12,115 nt of DNA, from the NCBI GenBank assembly GCA_900551655.1, contig URWM01000023.1:1-12115 (forward strand), written 5' to 3'. Source of the stretch: an uncultured Collinsella sp. (lineage in GTDB: Bacteria; Actinomycetota; Coriobacteriia; Coriobacteriales; Coriobacteriaceae). Position numbers and translations under genes: made by a program. The notes under the pieces are model-generated. The model had not been told where the DNA came from, did not search any database, and saw nothing but the letters and a program-made list of their open reading frames with translations. This document shows, in pieces, positions 6,667 to 12,115 of this stretch (its first letter is position 1; every line of letters begins with the position of its first letter).

Positions 6667-8814
6667 TTACGCATCCTTGGCAGACGACTTAGCAGAAGCA
6701 GACTTGGCCTTGGTAGCGGCCTTTTTGGCAGTCGGCTTCTTGGCCGCGGTAGCCTTAGCAGCAGGCTTTGCGGCAGCCTTGGTCTTGGTCGTCCTAGCCT
6801 TTGCCTTGGTCGGAGCCTTCTTGGCTGCCGCAGGCTTGGGCTTTACCGAGGATGTGCGCTTTTTGGTCGCAGCTTTGGGCTCCTCAACCACCGGCGGCTT
6901 ATAGCTGCTGGGACCGCGGCGCTTAAGCACCACGCCAGCCAGGCCGGGCACCTTAATCTCGATAGAGTCCATCTGCCCGTTCCAGGGATAGGGCTCGCTC
7001 GAGCAGGTGTAGGGCTCATCACCGGCATAGCCGCTGCCGCCAAACTCGGGACGGTCGGAATCGAAGATGACCTCCCAGTCACCCTCGCGCGGCACGCCCA
7101 CGCGGAAGCTCTCGTAGCTCGCCGGGTCAAAGTTGATCAGGATCACCAGGTCGTCGTCGATGTCCTCGCCCTGGCGCACAAAGCTCACGATGGACTGCTT
7201 GGAGTTGTCCGCATCGATCCAGGTAAAGCCGTCGTCGGTGTAACCGCGCTCGTACAGGGCGGGCTCGGCGGTGTACAGGTGGTTGAGCGCCTTAATAAAC
7301 GCCTGATGATGCTTGTGAGTCTCGTACTCCTCGGTCAGGAACCACTGGATGGACTCGTAGTAGCGCCACTCGATAAACTGGCCGATCTCGTTGCCCATAA
7401 AGTTGAGCTTGGCACCGGGGTGTGTCATCTGGTAGAAGGCCAGCGTGCGCAGGCCGGCAAACTGGCGCCACCAGTCGCCCGGCATGCGGCCGATGAGCGA
7501 GCACTTGCCGTGCACGACCTCATCATGCGAGAGCGGCAGGATATAGTTTTCGGAGAAGGCATACATGAACGAGAACGTGATCTTGTCGTGCATGTCCTTG
7601 CGGAAGAACGGGTCGGCCGAGCAGTAGCACAGCATATCGTTCATCCAGCCCATATTCCACTTGAAGTTGAAGCCCAGACCGCCGTCATAGCCGGGTTTCG
7701 TGACCATCGGCCACGCGGTAGACTCCTCCGCGATCATCATGACGTCCGGATGATCGGTCAGTATGTACTCGTTGAGCAGGCGCAGGAAGTCGACCGCTTC
7801 GAGATTCTCGCGTCCGCCGTGGATGTTCGGCCGCCATTCATTCTGGCGGTTGTAGTCCAGATACAGCATGGACGCGACCGCGTCTACGCGCAGGCCGTCC
7901 ATGTGGAACTTCTCGATCCAGAACATCGCGGACGAGAACAGCAGGTTTCGCGTCGAGGTCTTGCCATAGTCGAACACGCGCGTGCCCCATTCCTTGTGCT
8001 CCATCTTGAGCGGATCGGCGTACTCGTACAGATGCGAGCCGTCGAACTCGACCAGACCGCAGCCGTCCTTCGGGAAGTGAGCCGGAACCCAGTCCATGAT
8101 GACGCCGAGACCGGCCTGATGCGCCTTGTCGATCAGGTACATGAGATCCTTCGGCGTGCCGTAGCGGCTGGTCGCGGCGAAATAGCCGATGACCTGATAG
8201 CCCCACGAGCCGTCGAACGGATACTCGGTCAGCGGCATGAACTCGATATGCGTATAGCCCATTTCCTTGACATAGGGAACGAGCTCGTCCGCGAGCTGGC
8301 GGTAGGAATAGAAGTTGCCGTCCTCGTGCATCTTCCACGAGCCGAGATGGCACTCGTAGATGTTGACCGGACTGGAATACGGCAGGTGGTTTTTGCGCCA
8401 CTGGAGCCAGCTGTCGTCGCCCCATTCGTAGCCGCCGATATCATATGCCTTGGTGGCGTTGCCCGGGCGGGTCTCGAAGTGGAAGCCATACGGGTCGGAC
8501 TTGTCGAAAACGTCGCCCGATTTGGCCCATACGCTGTACTTGTACGCGGTATATTCCGCGATATTCGGAATAAATTTCTCCCAGATGCCCTGCTCGTCGC
8601 GGGTCATGTAATCGGCTTCCCGGTCCCAGCCGTTGAACTCACCCATGACCGACACATTCGCCGCCTCCGGCGCGTACACGCGGAACAGGTATCCCTGCTC
8701 GCCGTCCTGCACGAAGGGGTGTGCGCCCATGTAGTCATAAGCTCGGCAATCCCTGCCCGAGTAGAAAAGCTCGCTGCGCTTCTCTATGGCCGGGGATGCG
8801 GATTTCTTCCTCAT
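6667..8814 (-). CDS. glgB: 1,4-alpha-glucan branching enzyme with basic C-terminal tail; possible chimera
   Basis: GlgB cuts alpha-1,4-glucan and re-attaches the piece through alpha-1,6 bonds (GH13). The 715-residue protein has one CBM48 domain (about 35-130, GYLFRVYAPEAANVSVMGEFNGW), then the GH13 barrel. It carries GYTHIEFMPLTEYPFDGSWGYQ, the nucleophile motif DGLRVDAV (Asp311), the general-acid block IAEES (361-365) and LSHDEVVHGK (Asp431). An all-beta C domain runs to about 635. Residues 639-715 are an added Lys/Ala/Pro/Thr tail (24 Lys/Arg, 3 acidic), so the protein is longer than the usual ~640. ATG 8814 has AAGGGAGAG upstream. Codon habits change within the gene. The first ~370 codons use GCG often for Ala and TTC almost only for Phe, as in cinA and thiI. 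After ~450, TTT is common, as in glgP. The gene may therefore be a join of two genomes. Function is certain; integrity as one natural gene is doubtful. Confidence 0.93.
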   Translation of the reverse strand: MRKKSASPAIEKRSELFYSGRDCRAYDYMGAHPFVQDGEQGYLFRVYAPEAANVSVMGEFNGWDREADYMTRDEQGIWEKFIPNIAEYTAYKYSVWAKSGDVFDKSDPYGFHFETRPGNATKAYDIGGYEWGDDSWLQWRKNHLPYSSPVNIYECHLGSWKMHEDGNFYSYRQLADELVPYVKEMGYTHIEFMPLTEYPFDGSWGYQVIGYFAATSRYGTPKDLMYLIDKAHQAGLGVIMDWVPAHFPKDGCGLVEFDGSHLYEYADPLKMEHKEWGTRVFDYGKTSTRNLLFSSAMFWIEKFHMDGLRVDAVASMLYLDYNRQNEWRPNIHGGRENLEAVDFLRLLNEYILTDHPDVMMIAEESTAWPMVTKPGYDGGLGFNFKWNMGWMNDMLCYCSADPFFRKDMHDKITFSFMYAFSENYILPLSHDEVVHGKCSLIGRMPGDWWRQFAGLRTLAFYQMTHPGAKLNFMGNEIGQFIEWRYYESIQWFLTEEYETHKHHQAFIKALNHLYTAEPALYERGYTDDGFTWIDADNSKQSIVSFVRQGEDIDDDLVILINFDPASYESFRVGVPREGDWEVIFDSDRPEFGGSGYAGDEPYTCSSEPYPWNGQMDSIEIKVPGLAGVVLKRRGPSSYKPPVVEEPKAATKKRTSSVKPKPAAAKKAPTKAKARTTKTKAAAKPAAKATAAKKPTAKKAATKAKSASAKSSAKDA

Positions 8815-8919
8815 ACTGCATCTCTCCCTTATTTTCTCTGCCGGAAGCAGTGGATTTCGGAAACATTTTCCGTTTTTTCCAGTTTCTCAGCAGTTCCCTT
8901 TTCCTCTTTAGACATATCC

Positions 8920-8948
8920 AGTATAACGCAATAAAAAAGAAAAGTCCA
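8920..8948 (-). promoter_or_regulatory. Candidate promoter for glgB
   Basis: On the minus strand a -35-like TGGACT (8943-8948) and a -10 TATACT (8920-8925) are separated by 17 bp, in an AT-rich stretch about 106 bp upstream of the glgB ATG. The -10 differs from the housekeeping consensus by one base and the -35 by two. The element overlaps the stem of the preceding intrinsic terminator, so cinA transcripts would end where glgB transcription begins. Predicted from sequence only. Confidence 0.5.
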
Positions 8949-8985
8949 GCAATTTTACACAATCACCGGACTTTTCTTTTTTATT
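8930..8985. terminator. Intrinsic terminator after cinA, possibly bidirectional
   Basis: Perfect 18-bp arms at 8930-8947 and 8968-8985 (core AAAAGAAAAGTCC / GGACTTTTCTTTT) enclose a 20-nt loop. On the minus strand GGAC is followed by a T-rich run, the classical rho-independent layout, about 68 bp after the cinA stop. The symmetric A/T arms would also work on the plus strand. It separates the cinA unit from the glycogen operon. Confidence 0.85.
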
Positions 8986-9052
8986 TTTTGTTCGCTTTAC
9001 ACAGTGTTTGCCGGGAAATGTCGAGAAAACGTACAAATTACCGACAAAGTGT

Positions 9053-10282
9053 TTATAAAATATGACGGCGGATCAGATCGAGCGCCGTGCTCGCCGCCTG
9101 CATTCTGACGCGGTCGCGGCCGAAGGAGGAATTGGTCTTGCGCGTGAAGAACTTTCCGTTGTACCACACGCTGATATAGACCAGACCGGTCGGCTTGTCC
9201 TCGGTGCCGCCGCCCGGGCCCGCGATGCCCGTGATGCCCACGCCGATATCCGCGCCGAGCGCCTTCGCCACGCCCGCCGCCATCTGCTCTGCGGTCTCTG
9301 CGGAGACTGCGCCGACCGTGTCGAGCGTTTCCTTTCTGACGCCGAGCACGTTCATCTTGACCTCGTTGGCGTAGGAGCACACGCCGCCGAGATAATAGTC
9401 CGAGCAGCCGGGGATATCCGTGATACGCTTGGAGAGCAGGCCGCCCGTGCAGCTTTCCGCGACAGCGAGCTTGAGACCCTTCGCACGCAGACCGTCGCCG
9501 ACGACCTGTTCGAGCGAGTCGACATCCACGCCGTATACGTCGTCGCCGAGCAGCTCGACGATCTCCCTGACCACCGGCTCGAGCAGCTTCTCGCACTCCT
9601 CGGTCGTGTCCGCCTTGGCGGTGACGCGTGCGAAGCACTCGGACGTCTTTGCGTAAGGCGCGATGGTCGGGTTCTTGCTCTTCTCCATCATGTCGTGCAG
9701 GATGTGCTCCATGCTGCTCTCGCCCAGACCGAATACGCGGATGTTGTGCGAAACGATGCAGCCGCCCGCCAGCTTGTACAGATACGGCATCGCGCATTCC
9801 TTCCACATCGGGTTGCACTCGCGCGGGGGGCCGGGCAGCATGAGAACGTGCTTGCCGTAGGCCTCAAAGGCACAGCCGGGCGCCGTGCCCCAGAGATTGG
9901 TGAACACGGTGCAGCCCTCGGGCAGCCACGCCTGTTTTTCGTTGTTTTTGGTCATTTCACGTCCAATTTTGTTGAAAAACTCGGTCAGACGGTCGAGCGA
10001 CGGCTGATGCAGCGCCATTTTCTTGCCGAAAACCGTCGCAAGAGTCTCCTTGGTCAGATCGTCGAGCGTCGGCCCGAGGCCGCCGGTGGTGATGATGATG
10101 TCCGCACGGTCGCGCGCGGTCTCGATGACATGGCGCAGACGGGCCGGGTTGTCGCCGACGACCGTCTGGTAAAATACGTTGATGCCCAGCTCGGAAAGGC
10201 CCTGCGAGATCAGCTGCGCATCCGTGTTCACGATGTCGCCGAGCAGGATCTCTGTTCCGACTGCAATAAGTTCTGCGTTCAC
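9053..10282 (-). CDS. cinA: CinA-family protein (competence/damage-inducible; NMN deamidase-type)
   Basis: This 409-residue two-domain protein matches CinA in length and motifs. The N-terminal MoaB/MogA-like domain has AVGTEILLGDIVNTDA (7-22), TTGGLGPTLDD (65-75) and LPGPPREC (149-156). The C-terminal CinA domain has AESCTGGLLSKRITDIPG (about 275-292) and GITGIAGPGGG. Family members include ADP-ribose pyrophosphatases and NMN deamidases, which recycle pyridine nucleotides; in some Gram-positives the gene is competence-induced. Which activity applies here is not shown by the sequence. The start is a GTG at 10282 (VNAELIAVGTEILL) with AAGGAG about 9 nt upstream. The frame is open to 10453, but the extra residues come from hairpin-rich spacer and look non-coding. 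It is followed by a strong terminator. Confidence 0.93.
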   Translation of the reverse strand: MNAELIAVGTEILLGDIVNTDAQLISQGLSELGINVFYQTVVGDNPARLRHVIETARDRADIIITTGGLGPTLDDLTKETLATVFGKKMALHQPSLDRLTEFFNKIGREMTKNNEKQAWLPEGCTVFTNLWGTAPGCAFEAYGKHVLMLPGPPRECNPMWKECAMPYLYKLAGGCIVSHNIRVFGLGESSMEHILHDMMEKSKNPTIAPYAKTSECFARVTAKADTTEECEKLLEPVVREIVELLGDDVYGVDVDSLEQVVGDGLRAKGLKLAVAESCTGGLLSKRITDIPGCSDYYLGGVCSYANEVKMNVLGVRKETLDTVGAVSAETAEQMAAGVAKALGADIGVGITGIAGPGGGTEDKPTGLVYISVWYNGKFFTRKTNSSFGRDRVRMQAASTALDLIRRHIL

Positions 10283-10340
10283 TGTAATTTCTCCTTCGTG
10301 GGTATCGGCAGCGCGCGCACGCGCCGCCATATGATTCTCG

Positions 10341-10369
10341 ATAAAAGCGCAGCTCTGCCGCGCTTTTAT
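10341..10369 (-). terminator. Terminator-like hairpin between thiI and cinA
   Basis: Perfect 10-bp arms ATAAAAGCGC (10341-10350) and GCGCTTTTAT (10360-10369) surround a 9-nt loop. On the minus strand a GC-rich stem base is followed by TTTTAT, resembling a short rho-independent terminator that would limit thiI read-through into cinA. The T-run is short and interrupted, so efficiency is uncertain. It is the hairpin nearest cinA in the cluster between the two genes. Confidence 0.5.
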
Positions 10370-10370
10370 T

Positions 10371-10487
10371 CCGCTGCCCGCGCCGCAGCGGCGCGGCCTC
10401 GTCCGCCGTGCGGACGAGAGGGGGTTATCCGATTTGGTTTCCTCGGGAACCAAATCGGTATCTAAGGGGGACAGCGTCCCCCTTAGA
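10371..10487. repeat. Cluster of four further back-to-back hairpins after thiI
   Basis: Four inverted repeats follow one another. CCGCTGC/GCAGCGG lies at 10371-10391. CTCGTCCGC/GCGGACGAG lies at 10398-10418 with a 3-nt loop. CCGATTTGGTTTCC/GGAACCAAATCGG lies at 10429-10458 with one bulged T. TCTAAGGGGGAC/GTCCCCCTTAGA lies at 10461-10487 with a 3-nt loop, ending 5 nt past the thiI stop. Together with the terminator-like hairpin, they occupy most of the 210-bp spacer. This density resembles REP-like mosaic intergenic repeats, although copies elsewhere in the genome cannot be checked here. Confidence 0.7.
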
Positions 10488-10492
10488 CTTTC

Positions 10493-11662
10493 TCACGGCA
10501 GGTGTACAATCTCCACGCCCTTGACCGCCTCGTCCACGAGCGTCTCCACATCCAGATTACTCTCCGCCTCGAGAATCTTCGGCATCTTTGGCTTGGTGTT
10601 CGGGTGCTTGGGCGTAAAGACGGTGCAGCAGTCCTCATACGGCAGGATCGAGGTCTCGAACGTGTCGATCTTTCGCGCGATGCGGACGATCTCCTCCTTG
10701 TCCATGCCGATGCAGGGACGGAATACCGGCAGCTCGCATACCGCGCCGGTGACGGCCATCGCCGGCATGGTCTGGCTCGCGACCTGACCGAGCGACTCGC
10801 CGGTGATGAGCGCGCCGCAGCCGTACTCGACCGCGACCTTCTCCGCAATGCGCATCATGAAGCGGCGCATGACGAGCGTGAACAGCTCCTCGTGGCACTT
10901 GTCGCGGATCTCCTCCTGAATTTTCGTGAACGGCACGACCATGACGCTCATGCGGCCGCACCATGCGGTCAGCTTGCGGCCGAGCTCGAGCACCTTTTCC
11001 TTGGCCCGCTCGGAGGTATACGGGTAGCTGAAGAAGTGGATGCCGACAAGCTCCAGACCGCGCTTGGCCATCATCCAGCCCGCGACCGGAGAGTCGATGC
11101 CGCCGGAGAGCAGCAGCGCCGCGCGGCCGTTCGAACCGATCGGCATGCCGCCTGCGCCCGGGACCGGGCCTGCATGAACGAAGGCATACTTCTCGCGCAT
11201 CTCGACATTGACGACAAGGTCGGGATGGTGCATATCCGGGCGAACCTCCGGGAACAGGTCGGCGAGCTCGCCGCCGACGTGCTGGCTGATCTCGGTCGAG
11301 GTCATCGGGAACTTCTTGTCGCCGCGCTTGGTCTCGACCTTGAAGGTCTTTGCCGCCGCGAAATTGGCCGCGAGATAGTCCTTTGCGGTCGCAATGACGC
11401 TCTCGAGCGTCTTTTCCGGGCAGACCGCCGCGCGGGAGATGGTCGCGAAGCCGAACACACGGCTTGCGCATTCCATGACGGCATCTGCGTCTGCGTCGTC
11501 CGGGATCTCCACATAAACGACCGACTGACGCATGGAAATCTCGCAGTCCGCAACGTGCGCCATGCGGCGCTTGAGGTTTTTCAGCAGACGGTCCTCGAAG
11601 GTCTTTCGGTTGAGACCCTTGAGCACGATCTCGCCGCACTTGAGCAGTAATACTTCTTTCAT
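10493..11662 (-). CDS. thiI: tRNA 4-thiouridine synthase ThiI, short form without rhodanese domain
   Basis: ThiI adenylates U8 of tRNA and exchanges it for sulfur to give 4-thiouridine; in some bacteria it also helps make the thiazole of thiamine. The 389-residue protein has an N-terminal ferredoxin-like/THUMP region (about 1-165, including LLLKCGEIVLKGLNR and VVNVEMREKYAFVHAG). A PP-loop ATPase domain follows with LLSGGIDSPVAG (184-195) and ITGESLGQVASQT (286-298). The conserved cysteine pair region EDCCTVFTPKHP is at 343-354. It ends without the rhodanese domain found in the ~480-residue enterobacterial enzyme, as is usual in Gram-positives. Sulfur therefore probably comes from a partner cysteine desulfurase, not visible in this window. 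ATG 11662 has AAGGAG at good spacing. The gene lies 31 bp after the upstream gene, so probably shares its transcript. Confidence 0.95.
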   Translation of the reverse strand: MKEVLLLKCGEIVLKGLNRKTFEDRLLKNLKRRMAHVADCEISMRQSVVYVEIPDDADADAVMECASRVFGFATISRAAVCPEKTLESVIATAKDYLAANFAAAKTFKVETKRGDKKFPMTSTEISQHVGGELADLFPEVRPDMHHPDLVVNVEMREKYAFVHAGPVPGAGGMPIGSNGRAALLLSGGIDSPVAGWMMAKRGLELVGIHFFSYPYTSERAKEKVLELGRKLTAWCGRMSVMVVPFTKIQEEIRDKCHEELFTLVMRRFMMRIAEKVAVEYGCGALITGESLGQVASQTMPAMAVTGAVCELPVFRPCIGMDKEEIVRIARKIDTFETSILPYEDCCTVFTPKHPNTKPKMPKILEAESNLDVETLVDEAVKGVEIVHLP

Positions 11663-11693
11663 TTATTGTCTCCTTAATGGTGATTTTTTGATA

Positions 11694-12068
11694 TTATCGG
11701 ACGGTTTCCCGTTCCTCAGCGGTCATCACGCCGTCATGTTCCGCGCTCTCGCCGCCGAACGCCAGCTTTGTTCTGACGAACCCGTCATCCGGCAGGTTGA
11801 ACACCTGCGCCAGATAGTTCAGGTAAACGTCGGCCATCATTTCCAGCTTGCCGTAATCGGTCTCCCACGGTACGAGCGACTGCGTGCCGACGCTCACCGT
11901 GCCGTCCGCGCGGCGGTCGATTTTGACCGGCAGACTGCACTCCTCCGCGCGCTTTTCCGCGGTGTCCGGCAGGCTGTCGTAAATGCCCTCCATCCAGAAG
12001 CGGCATTTCCCGTCATATACGGCGAGCTGCTGCTCCGAGCCGTCCGGCCGGGTGATGGTTTTGTATTC
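11694..12068 (-). CDS. Unrecognised protein, C-terminal 124 codons only
   Basis: I do not recognise this family. The frame enters from the right, where the contig breaks into adapter, so the true N-terminus is missing. The apparent start MYKRQ is encoded by adapter bases; native sequence begins at EYKTITRP. The visible part is soluble-looking and mixed-charge, with an aromatic-rich segment (CRFWMEGIYDSLPD, LNYLAQVFNLPDD), no membrane span and no obvious catalytic motif. It ends ERETVR with TAA at 11694-11696. The frame keeps the codon habits of thiI and lies 31 bp upstream of it, so it is likely a real co-transcribed gene. In related bacteria a cysteine desulfurase often precedes thiI, but nothing here resembles one. 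Confidence 0.65.
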   Translation of the reverse strand, partial: EYKTITRPDGSEQQLAVYDGKCRFWMEGIYDSLPDTAEKRAEECSLPVKIDRRADGTVSVGTQSLVPWETDYGKLEMMADVYLNYLAQVFNLPDDGFVRTKLAFGGESAEHDGVMTAEERETVR

Positions 12069-12115
12069 CTGTCTCTTATACACATCTGACGCTGCCGACG
12101 AAGGCTTAGGTGTAG
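12069..12115. other. Untrimmed Nextera adapter, i5 index and P5 start (artefact)
   Basis: From 12069 the sequence is CTGTCTCTTATACACATCT, the transposase mosaic end, then GACGCTGCCGACGA (12088-12101), the reverse complement of the Nextera read-1 primer tail. Next comes AGGCTTAG (12102-12109), the reverse complement of CTAAGCCT, which I recall as i5 index S508/N508. GTGTAG (12110-12115) is the start of reverse-complemented P5. This is sequencing read-through at a contig end, not genomic DNA. The translations MYKRQ, MCIRDR and LSLIHI in its three relevant frames are known contamination peptides. Confidence 0.98.

Noticed and set aside
3612..6692. Very long open frame on the plus strand opposite glgP and glgC (over 1000 codons)
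   Set aside because: It is antisense to well-supported genes. Its composition (Val, Leu, Ala, His, Gly, Asp-rich) is typical of the mirror frame of GC-rich coding sequence, and it has no domain or ribosome site.
6550..8934. Long plus-strand open frame opposite glgB
   Set aside because: Shadow of glgB in GC-rich codons. It runs through the glgB start into the AT-rich gap and shows no recognisable motif.
10283..10453. N-terminal extension of cinA
   Set aside because: The extra 57 residues are translated hairpin spacer. The GTG at 10282 has a good ribosome site and begins the conserved CinA N-terminus.
10371..10487. Hairpin cluster considered as a CRISPR array or tRNA cluster
   Set aside because: The stems differ in sequence and there is no repeated unit with regular spacers; none folds as a cloverleaf with conserved T-loop bases.
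11532..12089. Plus-strand open frame ending in LSLIHI
   Set aside because: The C-terminus is encoded by adapter and the rest is antisense to thiI and the neighbouring fragment.

Overview
All recognisable genes lie on the minus strand. The left two thirds (1 to about 8.8 kb) is a glycogen operon, transcribed right to left: glgB (branching enzyme), glgP (phosphorylase), glgC (ADP-glucose pyrophosphorylase), glgD (its degenerate partner subunit) and glgA (glycogen synthase, cut by the left window edge). GlgC/GlgD make ADP-glucose, GlgA polymerises it, GlgB adds branches and GlgP releases glucose-1-phosphate. Gaps are 94, 108, 4 and 90 bp, and two of them hold strong hairpins. Both GlgA and the C-terminal part of GlgB end in long Lys/Ala/Thr/Pro-rich, histone-H1-like tails.

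Right of glgB is an AT-rich 238-bp gap with an intrinsic terminator and a candidate glgB promoter. Then come cinA, a 210-bp spacer packed with five hairpins, thiI (short form without rhodanese domain) and the C-terminal 124 codons of an unrecognised gene. The last 47 bases are not biological. They match an Illumina Nextera adapter, an 8-base index and the start of P5, so this is the end of an untrimmed contig.

Organism: the left part (GC-rich, Lys-rich tails, mixed TTT/TTC for Phe, Ala mostly GCC) resembles a coriobacterium such as Collinsella. The right part (Ala often GCG, Phe almost always TTC, AT-rich gaps, short ThiI) resembles a Gram-positive gut clostridium of the Oscillospiraceae type. 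These assignments are recollection-based inferences. The style changes inside glgB, near codons 370 to 450 (about 7.46 to 7.71 kb), in the conserved catalytic core. Together with the untrimmed adapter this suggests a metagenomic assembly chimera, although a natural recombination or transfer event cannot be excluded from sequence alone.

I found no CRISPR array, tRNA, rRNA, insertion sequence or unknown multi-gene system. The notable items are the possible chimeric join, the adapter, the paired basic tails on two glycogen enzymes, and the hairpin cluster between thiI and cinA.
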